DNA from: Alteriqipengyuania flavescens
Lineage (GTDB): Bacteria; Pseudomonadota; Alphaproteobacteria; Sphingomonadales; Sphingomonadaceae
DNA length: 64,000 bases
Assembly (NCBI RefSeq): GCF_030406725.1
Contig: NZ_CP129107.1
Span: 2,274,501 to 2,338,500 of the forward strand
Reading direction: 5' to 3'
The translations under genes and the position numbers were made by a program. Below, piece by piece: positions 43,673 through 54,664 of this stretch. How positions within the stretch are numbered: the first letter of the stretch is position 1; each line of letters starts with the position of its first letter. The notes under the pieces are model-generated. The model was given only the letters and a program-made list of their open reading frames with translations. It was not told where the DNA came from and searched no databases.

Positions 43673-44170
43673 TCAGCGCTCCTTGCACTCGATCTGGGTG
43701 CTGAGGCGGAAGACCTCGCGGTCGAAGCTGTCGCGCACCAGGATTTCGCCCGACCCCGCCCCCGGCTCCATTTCCCCTTCGTTGGCAGTCAGCTGCATGC
43801 GCAACGAATATTCCTTACCGTCGTACTTGGTCCACGTACCGTAGGGCTGCTCCGGGCTACCCTTGTCGGGGCCGAGTCGCACGAGCTCCCCGTCCAGCTT
43901 GATCCAGGCATCATCGGGCCGGGCGATGGCGAGGTAGTGAATGCCGGAAGGATGCTGCACGGCGCACAGGCCGCCCAGGATATCCTTTTCTTCGAGGTCG
44001 CTCTCCGTGATGATTTCGGGCACGAGCCGCTCTGCCGGCGGACGCATGTTCTGCGCCTTTTCGACCATCGCGATATCGCGCGCGTCGTCGGCCGCCTTGG
44101 TCTGCGCGTCGTCTCCTCCGCCGCACCCGGTAAGGGCAACAAGCCCGGCCGCAAGAATTACCAACCGCAT
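43673..44170 (-). CDS. Lipoprotein of unknown function
   Basis: 165 residues. Lipobox LTGC at residue about 14-17. Then a small soluble domain (GLCAVQHPSGIHYLAIARPDDAWIKLDGELVRLG ... FRLSTQIECK) with two conserved-looking Cys. No known domain recognised. Start overlaps the mutL stop (ATGA), so translation is coupled to mutL, although no functional link is known. Confidence 0.7.
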   Translation of the reverse strand: MRLVILAAGLVALTGCGGGDDAQTKAADDARDIAMVEKAQNMRPPAERLVPEIITESDLEEKDILGGLCAVQHPSGIHYLAIARPDDAWIKLDGELVRLGPDKGSPEQPYGTWTKYDGKEYSLRMQLTANEGEMEPGAGSGEILVRDSFDREVFRLSTQIECKER

Positions 44171-45981
44171 CAATGCCTCCCGAACAGCTTTTCGACGTCG
44201 TCCATCGACAGCTTCACCCACGTGGGCCGGCCGTGATTGCACTGTCCGGACCGCGGGGTCGATTCCATTTCGCGCAATAGTGCATTCATTTCAGCCACAT
44301 TCAAGCGCCGCCCGGCGCGGACCGACCCGTGACAGGCCATCGTGGCAAGCACCAGATCGAGCTTTTCCTCCAAAAGCAGCGCCTCGCCATGTTTGGCAAG
44401 ATCATCCGCGATGTCCTGCAGCGACTTGTGCGGATCGCCCGCCTTCAGGGCCGACGGCACCGCGCGCACCAGAATGGCGGAAGGGCCGAAGCGTTCGAGT
44501 TCGAGGCCAAGTTCGCCCAGCTTTCCCGCAGCATCTTCCAGCCGGTCGCAATCGACCTCGTCCAGTTCGACGACTTCGGGCATCAGGAGTGGTTGCGAGA
44601 GGCGCATTTTCTCCTCCGCCCCGGCCGCTTTCAGCCGTTCGAGGACGAGGCGTTCGTGCGCGGCGTGCTGGTCGACGATGACGAGGCCGTCGGCAGCCTC
44701 GGCCACGATATAGGTCTCTGCCACTTGGCCACGCGCCATTCCGAGCGGGTATTCGGCAGCTTCCCGGGGCAGCGGCTCGGCCTCTTCGGCGCGGCCCTGC
44801 GGCAACGCCGTGACGCCGCCTGCCTCCTGCCGCCAATGCTGCGCGGGTTCGCTCACCCGGGCCGGATCAGGCGCATTCCAGTCGCGCCCGGAGAAAATCG
44901 AGGCGAGCGCGGGCGCAGGCTGGACCGGTTCCGCCTGCCAGCGCGCCATGGCGCCTGCATCGGGTGTCTGTGCGCTGCGGCGATCGCCGGAACCGAGCGC
45001 GTCGCGCAGGCCCGACACGATGAAACCGCGTACCGCCGCCGCGTCGCGAAAACGCACCTCCGTCTTGGCCGGGTGGACGTTTACGTCGACGTCCTCGGGC
45101 GGCAGGTCGAGGAACAGAGCGAGCACCGCGTGGCGGTCCCGCGCCAGCATGTCGGAGTAAGCGCCCCGAACTGCGCCGACGAGCAGGCGGTCCTTAACCG
45201 GACGGCCGTTGACGAAGAGGAACTGCTGGTCCGCGATGCCGCGATTATACGTCGGCAGGCCGGCGATGCCCGTCAACCGCATGATGCCTGCGGGCGACGG
45301 GCGTTCGAGCGCGATGGCGACGCTGTTGTTCTTGAGCTCGCGTGCCACGATCTGCGCAACGCGGTCGGCAACGCTTTCACCGGCCTGCACGGCGATGATC
45401 CGGCGCTCGCCGTGCTCCAGAGTGAAGCCGATGTCGGGCCGCGCCATCGCGAGGCGGCGGACGACATCGAGGCAGGCGGCGTACTCGCTGCGTGCGGTGC
45501 GCAGGAACTTGCGCCGCGCCGGCACCTTGGCGAACAGGTTTTCCACCCGGATGCGCGTGCCCGGCGGCAGGGCGGCAGGTTCGTCTGACGTCACGTCGCC
45601 ATGGTCCACCACCCTGCGCCAGCCCTGCTCCGCATCCCGAACCCGGCTTTCGATGGAAAGGCGCGCCACGCTGGCGATGGAAGGCAGTGCCTCCCCGCGA
45701 AAGCCCAGGGTGGCGACCTGCTCGATCGCCTCGTCCGGCAGCTTGGATGTCGCGTGGCGTTCCAGCGCCAGGGCCATGTCATCCGATGTCATGCCGCAAC
45801 CGTCGTCGGTCACCTCGATCCGCTCCAGCCCCCCTTCGACCAGCCGCACGGCGATGCGGGTCGCGCCTGCGTCGATGGCGTTCTCGACCAGTTCCTTCAG
45901 CGCCGCGGCGGGGCGTTCCACGACTTCGCCCGCGGCAATGCGGTTGACGAGCTGTTCGGGCAGGCGGCGGATTTGCGGCAT
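44170..45981 (-). CDS. mutL: DNA mismatch repair protein MutL
   Basis: 603 residues. N-terminal GHKL ATPase (IRRLPEQLVNRIAAGEVVERP, ENAIDAGATRI, DDGCGM, GFRGEALPSI). C-terminal dimerisation domain includes DQHAAHERLVLE, which fits the endonuclease motif DQHA-x2-E-x4-E, so this MutL probably nicks DNA, as expected for bacteria without MutH. Start at the ATG before PQIRRLPEQ. Divergent from mreB with 193 bases in between. Confidence 0.95.
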   Translation of the reverse strand: MPQIRRLPEQLVNRIAAGEVVERPAAALKELVENAIDAGATRIAVRLVEGGLERIEVTDDGCGMTSDDMALALERHATSKLPDEAIEQVATLGFRGEALPSIASVARLSIESRVRDAEQGWRRVVDHGDVTSDEPAALPPGTRIRVENLFAKVPARRKFLRTARSEYAACLDVVRRLAMARPDIGFTLEHGERRIIAVQAGESVADRVAQIVARELKNNSVAIALERPSPAGIMRLTGIAGLPTYNRGIADQQFLFVNGRPVKDRLLVGAVRGAYSDMLARDRHAVLALFLDLPPEDVDVNVHPAKTEVRFRDAAAVRGFIVSGLRDALGSGDRRSAQTPDAGAMARWQAEPVQPAPALASIFSGRDWNAPDPARVSEPAQHWRQEAGGVTALPQGRAEEAEPLPREAAEYPLGMARGQVAETYIVAEAADGLVIVDQHAAHERLVLERLKAAGAEEKMRLSQPLLMPEVVELDEVDCDRLEDAAGKLGELGLELERFGPSAILVRAVPSALKAGDPHKSLQDIADDLAKHGEALLLEEKLDLVLATMACHGSVRAGRRLNVAEMNALLREMESTPRSGQCNHGRPTWVKLSMDDVEKLFGRH

Positions 45982-46084
45982 CCCGTCAGCATAGGGCACC
46001 GGCGGCGCCGGGTTAAGACGAACGGTGGTGAAAAAGCGGCGGTATCCGCACAAATTTTTTGGGTTTTCGGCGGAGAATCGCTAA

Positions 46085-47224
<1,140 letters not shown>

Positions 47225-47289
47225 CCACGTCGCTTCGGCAGGGGGATCCCGCTTTCCCGCTGCCGGGAATTTAGGAACCGCCGCCGACC

Positions 47290-48201
47290 ATGGCCCGCCG
47301 CCGCACCAAGCCGACCGGTTTCTCCCGCAAGGAGAGACTGTCCGCGTTCACGGTCTACGTGGTCGCGGGCATCGGCGCGCTTATCGGTGCCATCCTGCTG
47401 GGCGTGTCGCTGCTCAAGCCGACCGCGTTCGAAGGGCTTCGCGGCGGGGCGACCGACGTGGTCGAACCGGCAGGCCAGGTCAGCTCGGTCACGCGCTCGG
47501 GCGGCCGCAGCATCTTCCAGAACATCGCGGCATACTACCGTGCCGGCAGCAAGAATGCCGAGCTGGAAGAGGAGGTGCGGATCGCCCGCGTCCGCCTCGC
47601 CGAAGCGCGGGCGCTGGAGCAGGAGAACAAGCGCCTGAAGGCCATGCTGCGCATCGTGGACGGCGATGCCGACCCGGTCGCAACCGCGCGGTTGATCGGA
47701 TCGACGTCCTCTAGCGTGCGCAGGATCGCGTTCCTGTCTGCCGGATCGCGCGACGGGGTGAAGGTCGGCATGCCCGTGCGCACCCCGCGCGGCCTCGTCG
47801 GGCGAGTGCTTGGCGTGGGCGGCTCGAGCGCGCGCGTACTCCTCCTGACCGACCCCGAAAGTACGGTGCCCGTGCGCCGCTCCACCGACGAGGTGATCGC
47901 CTTTGCCGAAGGCCGCGCCGATGGCACGGTGCAACTGCGGCTCATCAATCTCGGCGTCAATCCGCTGAAGGAAGGCGACGTGTTCGTGACCAGCGGCACT
48001 GGCGGGCTCTACCGCCCGAACGTGGCGGTCGCCGTGGTCAGCGAACTGACGCGCGACGGGGCGATCGGCCGCCTGCTCGCCAACCCTGCCGCGACCGACT
48101 TCGTGCTGGTGGAGCCCGAATGGCAGCCCGCCGCGCGCGAGGCGATCAGCGAAGCTGTCGCCCGCCGCGAGGGCCCCGTGCCAGCCGACGGGGGCGAATG
48201 A
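47290..48201 (+). CDS. mreC: Rod shape-determining protein MreC
   Basis: 303 residues. N-terminal membrane helix (FTVYVVAGIGALIGAILLGV), coiled coil (ELEEEVRIARVRLAEARALEQENKRL), then the periplasmic beta-domain (VGMPVRTPRGLVGRVLGVG, VFVTSGTGGLY). Connects MreB with PBP2. Its stop overlaps the mreD start. Confidence 0.95.
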   Translation: MARRRTKPTGFSRKERLSAFTVYVVAGIGALIGAILLGVSLLKPTAFEGLRGGATDVVEPAGQVSSVTRSGGRSIFQNIAAYYRAGSKNAELEEEVRIARVRLAEARALEQENKRLKAMLRIVDGDADPVATARLIGSTSSSVRRIAFLSAGSRDGVKVGMPVRTPRGLVGRVLGVGGSSARVLLLTDPESTVPVRRSTDEVIAFAEGRADGTVQLRLINLGVNPLKEGDVFVTSGTGGLYRPNVAVAVVSELTRDGAIGRLLANPAATDFVLVEPEWQPAAREAISEAVARREGPVPADGGE

Positions 48202-48755
48202 TGGAGGAGATCAACGGCCGGGTCCGTCATTCCGCCTACGGTCACAGGATCGAGCGGACCCAGTCCCCCCTCCGCGCCTACAGCATCCCCATCGTCACAA
48301 TCTTGCTCGGATCGCTGTCGCCGCTGCTGCCGGTCATCGCGTCGGCACCATTGCTGCCGCCCCTCGGCTACCTGTTCTTCCTGTCGTGGCGCCTCGTCCG
48401 GCCGGGACTGCTGCCGCTGTGGGCGGGCATTCCGTTCGGCCTTTTCGACGACCTGTTCAGCGGCCAGCCACTCGGCAGCGCTATCATGCTGTGGTCCCTG
48501 ACAATGCTGGCTCTCGAAGTGATCGACAACCGTTATCCCTGGCGCAATTTCGTGCAGGACTGGCTGCTGTCCATCTTCTTCATCGCGGTCTACCTCGTCG
48601 TCTCGGCGCTGGTGGCGGGCTTCAATCACGGCGGGGTCCGGCTTGAGCTTCTGCTGCCGCAATTCGTTTTTAGCGTCCTCCTCTATCCGATCGTCGCATT
48701 CGTGGTCGGCTCGCTCGACAATTTCCGCCTGCGCCGTGTGAAGAGGACGGCCTGA
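48198..48755 (+). CDS. mreD: Rod shape-determining protein MreD
   Basis: 185 residues with five or six hydrophobic segments; GIPFGLFDDLFSGQPLGSAI is the characteristic MreD loop. Overlaps mreC by four bases and mrdA by one base, so the whole operon is coupled. Starts ATGATG; either ATG may be used. Confidence 0.92.
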   Translation: MMEEINGRVRHSAYGHRIERTQSPLRAYSIPIVTILLGSLSPLLPVIASAPLLPPLGYLFFLSWRLVRPGLLPLWAGIPFGLFDDLFSGQPLGSAIMLWSLTMLALEVIDNRYPWRNFVQDWLLSIFFIAVYLVVSALVAGFNHGGVRLELLLPQFVFSVLLYPIVAFVVGSLDNFRLRRVKRTA

Positions 48756-50785
48756 TGTTCCGCAATCCCGTCCGCAGGGTGACCAGCCAGACGCTCGGCA
48801 ATACGCTGGAGCGGCGCACTTTCCTGATCGGTTCGATCCAGGCCGGGATCGGCACGCTGCTGGCGGGCCGCATGGCCTATATCGCCGTGGCGGAGAATGA
48901 ACGGTATGCGGTGCTTGCGGAAAGCAACCGCGTCAACCTGTCGCTGATCCCCCCGCGGCGGGGCTGGATCCTCGATCGCAACGGTGCCCCCCTCGCCTCG
49001 AACCGCGCCGACTTTCGCGTCGATATCATCCCCGAACGCGTGAAGGACGCGCCGGCGACTGTGGCGGAACTGGGCAAGCTGCTCGATCTCGACGAGGTGG
49101 AGCAGCGCGACCTCCTTGCCTCGATCGAGGAAGGCGCCGGGTTCTCGCCGGTCGAGGTGAAGAGCAGCATCGATTTCGACAAGTTCGCCGCTGTCAGCGT
49201 CCGCTTGCCGGAGCTGCCCGGTGTGATCCCCCAGCGCGGCTTTTCGCGATATTACCCGACGGGCCCCGCGGTGGGCCACCTGCTCGGCTATGTCGGCGTG
49301 GCCAACAAGGAAGAATTCGACGAGGCGGGCAAGGATCCCCTCCTCGTCACCCCAGGCTACCGCATCGGCAAGGATGGGCTCGAAAAGCAGTTCGAGGCAC
49401 CCTTGCGCGGCGTACCGGGCGCGCGCCGCACCGAAGTGACGGCAAGCGGGCGCATCGTGCGCGATCTCGAAACGAGGGAGGACGTCCAGGGCGACGCGGT
49501 AAAGCTCGCCATCGACGGCCCCTTGCAGGATTATGCCGCCCGCCGCCTGGGCCTTGAATCCGGCAGCGTCGTGGTGATGGACTGCGAAAGCGGCGACATC
49601 GTCTGCATGGCTTCCATGCCCAGCTTCGATCCCAACAGTTTCTCGCAGGGGATCGGCAGCGTCGAATGGAAGATGCTGTCGGAAGACGACCACGTCCCGC
49701 TGCGCAACAAGGTGCTGAAGGGCCTCTACCCGCCCGGTTCCACAGTGAAGCCGATGCATTGCATGGCTTTCCTGCAGGCCGGGATCAAGCCGACCGAGAC
49801 CATCGTGTGCGGTGGCGGCCGGCGCATCGGCAATCGCTTCTTCAATTGCTGGAGCAACCACGGCGTGGTCGACATGGCGAAAGCCATCTACCAGAGCTGC
49901 GACAGTTATTTCTACCACTTCGCCCAGCAGATCGGCTTCGATCCCATCGCGCAGATGGCGGAGACGACCGGCCTCGGCCAGGAATTCGACCTGCCGGTGG
50001 CCAGCCAGTTCTACGGCACGGTGCCCAACCCGGCGTGGAAGGAAAAGAAGTACGGCGATCCCTGGCGTTCATACGACACGGTCAATTCCTCGATCGGGCA
50101 GGGTTATTACCTCGTCAATCCGCTGCAGCTGGCGGTGATGAGTTCGCGCCTGGCAACCGGAAAGATGCTGGTGCCCCGTCTCGTAGTCGGCCGGGAAAAG
50201 CCCAAACCGCGCAGTTTCGCCTGGGACGCCGAGCATATCCGGGTCGTGCGCGAGGCCATGAGTGACGTCGTGAACGGGCCCGGGACCGCCGGTCGTGCTC
50301 GCCTGCCGCTCGATAATATCCAGATGGCGGGAAAGACCGGAACGGCGCAGGTCGTCTCGCTCAGCGTGTCGGACGGCAAGTCCGGTCCATGGAAATATCG
50401 CGACCACGGGTTGTTCGTATTCTTCGCCCCGGTCGAGAAGCCCCGCTATGCAGGCGCCGTGGTCATCGAGCACGGTGGCGGTTCCAGCGCGGCCTATCCT
50501 ATCGCCAGGGATGTGATGACGTATCTGTTCGACCCGCAAAAGGCGCTCGAACAATTGTACGCATTCGAGAACGAATGGGGCGGCAAGCCCGGCGAACGGC
50601 AGCTGAGAAAGTACCGCACCTATGCCGAGGCCGCCGGGGTCGACGTGCCCCGCGCACCGCAGGACATTGCCGCCTTCGCGGCCCGTGTCGATGCGGAAGC
50701 GCGCGCCCGCGTGGTCACGGCCGTTGAAGAGGACGCGCAGAGCACCGCCCGCCCATCCCGCGACGGGAGCCCCGATTCGCGATGA
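48755..50785 (+). CDS. mrdA: Penicillin-binding protein 2 (elongasome transpeptidase)
   Basis: 676 residues. N-terminal membrane helix (RTFLIGSIQAGIGTLLAGRM), PBP dimer domain, transpeptidase domain with S-T-V-K near 328 (active Ser), SCD near 381, and KTG near 527. Cross-links peptidoglycan during side-wall synthesis with RodA. A longer than usual C-terminal tail (about 60 residues, charged) follows the enzyme. Overlaps rodA by four bases. Confidence 0.95.
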   Translation: MFRNPVRRVTSQTLGNTLERRTFLIGSIQAGIGTLLAGRMAYIAVAENERYAVLAESNRVNLSLIPPRRGWILDRNGAPLASNRADFRVDIIPERVKDAPATVAELGKLLDLDEVEQRDLLASIEEGAGFSPVEVKSSIDFDKFAAVSVRLPELPGVIPQRGFSRYYPTGPAVGHLLGYVGVANKEEFDEAGKDPLLVTPGYRIGKDGLEKQFEAPLRGVPGARRTEVTASGRIVRDLETREDVQGDAVKLAIDGPLQDYAARRLGLESGSVVVMDCESGDIVCMASMPSFDPNSFSQGIGSVEWKMLSEDDHVPLRNKVLKGLYPPGSTVKPMHCMAFLQAGIKPTETIVCGGGRRIGNRFFNCWSNHGVVDMAKAIYQSCDSYFYHFAQQIGFDPIAQMAETTGLGQEFDLPVASQFYGTVPNPAWKEKKYGDPWRSYDTVNSSIGQGYYLVNPLQLAVMSSRLATGKMLVPRLVVGREKPKPRSFAWDAEHIRVVREAMSDVVNGPGTAGRARLPLDNIQMAGKTGTAQVVSLSVSDGKSGPWKYRDHGLFVFFAPVEKPRYAGAVVIEHGGGSSAAYPIARDVMTYLFDPQKALEQLYAFENEWGGKPGERQLRKYRTYAEAAGVDVPRAPQDIAAFAARVDAEARARVVTAVEEDAQSTARPSRDGSPDSR

Positions 50786-51897
50786 GCGCGTCGATCATTC
50801 CCGATCCCATAGCGCGCCAGCCTTGGCGCCTGCTCCTGCCGCTGTTCGCCATCGTCGCGCTTGGCGGCGCGGTGCTGTATTCGGCTGCCGGCGGCAGCCT
50901 CGACCCCTACGCATCGCGTCATTTCCTGCGCTTCGCCGTGTTCATGGCGATGGCGCTGGTGATGACCCGCTTCCCGCGCGACCTGGTCAAGATGTCCGCT
51001 TACCCGCTCTACGGGCTGACGCTGATCCTGCTGCTGGGCGTCGAATTGCTTGGCGCGATGGGTGGCGGGAGCCAGCGCTGGCTGGAACTTGGCTTCCTGC
51101 GCCTGCAGCCGTCCGAACTGATGAAGCCGATCATCGTGCTGGTGCTGGCGCGATATTACGAGACGCTGCCCGCCTCGATGACGCAGGAATGGCGTGCATT
51201 GCTTCCCGCCGCCGGCCTGATCGGCGCGCCGATGGCGCTGGTGCTGATGCAGCCCGATCTCGGCACCTCTCTCGCAATCGCGTTCGGCGGTGCCTGCGTG
51301 ATGTTCTTCGCCGGCTTGCCGATGCGCTGGTTTGTCTACAGCGGTGCCGCAGCGGCGGTCATTGCACCGCTCGCCTTCTTCTTCGGGCTGAAGCCCTACC
51401 AGCAGAGCCGCGTGACCACCTTCCTTTCGCCCGAAAGCGATCCCCTGGGCGAAGGGTACCAGATAACCCAGTCGAAGATCGCCATCGGTTCGGGCGGGCT
51501 GACCGGGAAGGGTTTCGGCAACGGCTCCCAAAGCCACCTCGACTATCTGCCGGAACCGCACACCGACTTCGTGTTCGCGACGATGGCGGAGGAATGGGGA
51601 CTGCTCGGCGGCGTGTTCGTGATCGTTGCCTTTGCCATCATCCTCAACTGGGGCCTGACCGTGGCGCGCGACGCGCAGGACCGGTTCTCGCAATTGCTGG
51701 CGGGCGGCATGGTCGTGACGATCTTCTTCTACATTGCGATCAACCTGATGATGGTGATGGGCCTCGCCCCGGTGGTCGGGATCCCGCTGCCCTTCATGAG
51801 CCACGGCGGATCGTCCATGCTGACGAACATGATCTGCATCGGCGTGCTGATGATGATCCACCGCTGGAACCGCAGCGGCCCAAGGCGGATGCGCTAG
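50782..51897 (+). CDS. rodA: Rod shape-determining protein RodA (SEDS glycosyltransferase)
   Basis: 371 residues, ten or so membrane helices. SEDS motifs: LGGGSQRW (near 94), LQPSELMKP, MQPDLGTSLAIA, GSGGLTGKGFGNGSQ, and GIPLPFMSHGGSSML. Polymerises glycan strands with PBP2. Last gene of the mre operon; it ends against the convergent LuxR gene with a four-base overlap. Confidence 0.95.
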   Translation: MSASIIPDPIARQPWRLLLPLFAIVALGGAVLYSAAGGSLDPYASRHFLRFAVFMAMALVMTRFPRDLVKMSAYPLYGLTLILLLGVELLGAMGGGSQRWLELGFLRLQPSELMKPIIVLVLARYYETLPASMTQEWRALLPAAGLIGAPMALVLMQPDLGTSLAIAFGGACVMFFAGLPMRWFVYSGAAAAVIAPLAFFFGLKPYQQSRVTTFLSPESDPLGEGYQITQSKIAIGSGGLTGKGFGNGSQSHLDYLPEPHTDFVFATMAEEWGLLGGVFVIVAFAIILNWGLTVARDAQDRFSQLLAGGMVVTIFFYIAINLMMVMGLAPVVGIPLPFMSHGGSSMLTNMICIGVLMMIHRWNRSGPRRMR

Positions 51898-52577
51898 GGT
51901 TCGACCAGCCGCAGTTTAAGTGCCTTCACTGTCGCACCCACCCGGTCGGCCGTATCGAACTTCGAGTAGATACGCTGTGTGTAGGTACGCACGGTCTCGG
52001 GCGAGATCGACAGGATTGCGCAGATGTCCACGGTCGATTTGCCGCGGACGATCCATTGTAGCACCTCGGTCTCTCTTTCGGAGAGCGTTGGTGCCTTTTG
52101 TTCGCGATCAAGCAGGACGCACAGCCGCTGGTGCGCGATCTGGTGGATCAGCCGTACATCGAGCAACAGCATCCTGTCGCCTTCCCGATCCATCGGGCGA
52201 CCGAAATCACATGAGGCATAGGCATTGCGGGAGTGCGGACCGTAAAGCGGCAGGCCGAAGCCATGCACCAGCCCGTGCGCCTGCATCGCCTCGGCGTAAC
52301 GACTGGTCCCTTCGAGTTCGGCGCATGCAGCCAGCGCCTCGCGCCAATAGGTGAGCCGAGCCATCTTGAAGGTGTAAGTCGGGATAGGGTCGATCATCCG
52401 CAATCCTGTGTCCCGATAAAGGGCCAGCCATGCGGCGGGAAAACCTTCCGCGTAGATCATGGTGTTATCGGAGGTCGGACCATCGAAAACGGGCGTGAAA
52501 TGGTAGCTCTGCCGGATGATGCCGCGTTCTGACGACCAAGCGCGAACCGTCGCCAGGACCTCGGCGATGTCCTCCAT
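51894..52577 (-). CDS. LuxR-family regulator with autoinducer-type domain (orphan)
   Basis: About 227 residues from the ATG at 52577; an ATG at 52754 (before VCKRPDC) would give a protein of 286 residues, and the start is uncertain. N-terminal autoinducer-binding-like domain (FPAAWLALYRDTGLRMIDPI, WREALA, GFGLPLYGPHSRNAYASCDFG) and C-terminal LuxR HTH (LSERETEVLQWIVRGKSTVDICAILSISPETVRTYTQRIYSKF). No LuxI-type synthase is nearby, so it is a solo receptor that may sense exogenous signals. Overlaps rodA tail to tail. Confidence 0.85.
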   Translation of the reverse strand: MEDIAEVLATVRAWSSERGIIRQSYHFTPVFDGPTSDNTMIYAEGFPAAWLALYRDTGLRMIDPIPTYTFKMARLTYWREALAACAELEGTSRYAEAMQAHGLVHGFGLPLYGPHSRNAYASCDFGRPMDREGDRMLLLDVRLIHQIAHQRLCVLLDREQKAPTLSERETEVLQWIVRGKSTVDICAILSISPETVRTYTQRIYSKFDTADRVGATVKALKLRLVEP

Positions 52578-52830
52578 GGCCTCGATCCGGCCATGAATTT
52601 CAGCATTGCCTGTCAGATGCGGCTCCGTTTGTCCCCCGATTGCGGGACTTGTTGAATAGCTCCAACAATCATAAACCAATCGGCCCTGCGGGTGAAGTTC
52701 AAGGCCCCAGTGCGAGGCATGGACCGCTGTGCAGTCCGGGCGCTTGCAAACCATGACCGGAATTCTTTCGCGAGTAGAATGCCTTGCAGCAATCGCAGAA
52801 GGTGCGCGAGCACTTGCCGCTACAAGAAGT

Positions 52831-53121
52831 ATGAAGACCACCATTCGAAATATCGCCCTGCGAGCGCGTGATGCGGTGCGCCGCGGCAAGCAGAAGCGTC
52901 GCCTCGACCGGTTGAGCGATGATGCCTCGCGCCTGGCCGTCCTGCTGACCGAGCACGGCACCGAGCACGTGCCCCTGCGGGTGCGTGACATTCACCTCCT
53001 TGCCGATATTCGTCAGGGCGATGTGCTCAAGGCGTTGAAAGAACTGCAGGACGGGGGCTTCATCCGCGTCGAAGAGGAAATGCACGATCCGCTCGCTTCG
53101 CGCATTCGCATGGACGGCTGA
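52831..53121 (+). CDS. Small winged-helix-like protein of unknown function
   Basis: 96 residues. The C-terminal half (HVPLRVRDIHLLADIRQGDVLKALKELQDGGFIRVEEE) looks like a short winged helix. N-terminal half basic (RARDAVRRGKQKRRLDRLSDD). Start uncertain: ATG at 52753 would lengthen it by 26 residues. A GGACGGCT / AGCCGTCC hairpin covers the stop codon. Not assigned to a named family. Confidence 0.5.
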   Translation: MKTTIRNIALRARDAVRRGKQKRRLDRLSDDASRLAVLLTEHGTEHVPLRVRDIHLLADIRQGDVLKALKELQDGGFIRVEEEMHDPLASRIRMDG

Positions 53122-53143
53122 GAGCCGTCCGCCAATAACCCCC

Positions 53144-53171
53144 TTGTCATTTCGGCGAGGCTGACTAAATG
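53144..53171 (+). promoter_or_regulatory. Candidate promoter of tRNA-Lys
   Basis: TTGTCA and TAAATG separated by 16 bases, about 57 bases upstream of the tRNA. Confidence 0.35.
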
Positions 53172-53227
53172 CAGCGCCTCCCGCGAATCGCCGAAGGCAT
53201 TCCGGGCCTGCGGAGTACCGCCCGTGT

Positions 53228-53303
<76 letters not shown>

Positions 53304-53431
53304 CCTTTTCAAGCACTTAGCTCTAGTTTGCTTTCGACCTGAAATGCCGTAGCAACCACATAGCAACCACCGTGCAGAGTAATGCAGCGCATTACCGATA
53401 TGGGTGGAATTGTGTTTGCAGGAGACGGCCA

Positions 53432-53761
53432 GTGCAGATCCAAAACCTTCCCACGCTACTCGAAATGATCAATCAGCTGATCGACCAATGCCAATCGACT
53501 GCGCCTGAAAAGCTCAGCATTGTGACGGGACCCAGGGAGGCCGACGTCGAGAACTTGTTGGAGTTTGGCGTCTATCCGCCAACTGATCGGACGTCTGTGC
53601 CGCGGCGAGCCCTCCTCGCCATTGGCCAAACGCTGGGGGCTGTCGGCGGCATCGATCTTATGAAGCAGGTCTTCGATGCTTATAAAGCCAAGCATGGGCC
53701 TCGACGTGCCGCTAAACTGAGCAAGCGTTGGGACACTGCGGCCGGCATCTGGTACGACTGA
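53432..53761 (+). CDS. Hypothetical protein next to tRNA-Lys
   Basis: 109 residues, GTG start with AGGAG seven bases upstream (good site). Helical, no signal or membrane part (TLLEMINQLIDQCQ; RRALLAIGQTLGAVGGIDLMKQVFDAYKAKHG). No family recognised. GC content is lower than in the core genes, in line with an accessory origin. A hairpin (GTGGCC / GGCCAC at 53805-53828) follows it. Confidence 0.6.
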   Translation: MQIQNLPTLLEMINQLIDQCQSTAPEKLSIVTGPREADVENLLEFGVYPPTDRTSVPRRALLAIGQTLGAVGGIDLMKQVFDAYKAKHGPRRAAKLSKRWDTAAGIWYD

Positions 53762-53950
53762 GGCATCTCCAGATTGAGCGGGTAATTTTGGCGTTTTGCA
53801 AAATGTGGCCTTTGCACACTTTGGCCACTTTACGCGCCTGCCAGAGCGTGGTTTGCGTTCCCACGTGTCCCCCGTCAGCACCTATGGCACAGGATTGAGG
53901 TTGTGATTTAAGGAGGATTTGGGCTTCGTCGTAGTGACGAAGGAACGAAG

Positions 53951-54664
53951 ATGAAGCCCAAATCCTCAAGATCCAAAAAGCCTGCCGAGCAGGTGGTCAA
54001 GGACATCCGCCGCAAGACCCGTCGACATTTTTCTGCCGAAGACAAGATCCGGATTGTGCTCGATGGTCTACGAGGCGATGACTCCATCGCCGAGCTTTGC
54101 CGCAGGGAAGGCATCGCCCAGAGCTTGTATTACACTTGGTCCAAGGAGTTCATGGAAGCGGGCAAGCGCCGTCTGGCTGGCGATACGGCTCGTGCCGCGA
54201 CGACCGACGAGGTGAAGGACCTGCGCCGCGAGGCACGCGATCTGAAGGAGTGTGTGGCTGACCTCACTTTGGAGAACCGGCTGCTCAAAAAAAGCATGAT
54301 CGCGGATGGGGGAGACGAAGAAGGAGATATCCCGCATCCGAGAAGCTGGAGATCATCAAGATCGTCGAGCAGTCGCATCTGCCCGCCAAGCGCACGTTGG
54401 ATCAGCTGGGCGTGGCACGGCGAACCTTCTACCGCTGGTATGATCGTTACCTTGAAGGCGGGCCGGAGGCACTGGCAGACAGGCCATCAGCGCCGAGCCG
54501 GGTGTGGAACCGCATCGGCGACGATATCCAGGACCAGATCGTCGAGATGGCGCTGGAGCATAGCGAGCTATCCCCCCGCGAACTGGCAGTACGCTTCACC
54601 GATGAGAAGCGCTACTTCGTCTCCGAGGCCACGGTCTACCGGCTGCTCAAGGCCCATGATCTGA
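53951..54664 (+). CDS. IS3 OrfA (transposase helix-turn-helix part)
   Basis: The informative part is about residues 1-115: KTRRHFSAEDKIRIVLDGLRGDDSIAELCRREGIAQSLYYTWS, a helix-turn-helix, then a leucine-zipper segment (LKECVADLTLENRLLKKSM). A run of seven A (54287-54293) followed by GC is the expected -1 frameshift site to OrfB. Past it the zero frame runs on without meaning to 54664. Confidence 0.75.
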   Translation: MKPKSSRSKKPAEQVVKDIRRKTRRHFSAEDKIRIVLDGLRGDDSIAELCRREGIAQSLYYTWSKEFMEAGKRRLAGDTARAATTDEVKDLRREARDLKECVADLTLENRLLKKSMIADGGDEEGDIPHPRSWRSSRSSSSRICPPSARWISWAWHGEPSTAGMIVTLKAGRRHWQTGHQRRAGCGTASATISRTRSSRWRWSIASYPPANWQYASPMRSATSSPRPRSTGCSRPMI

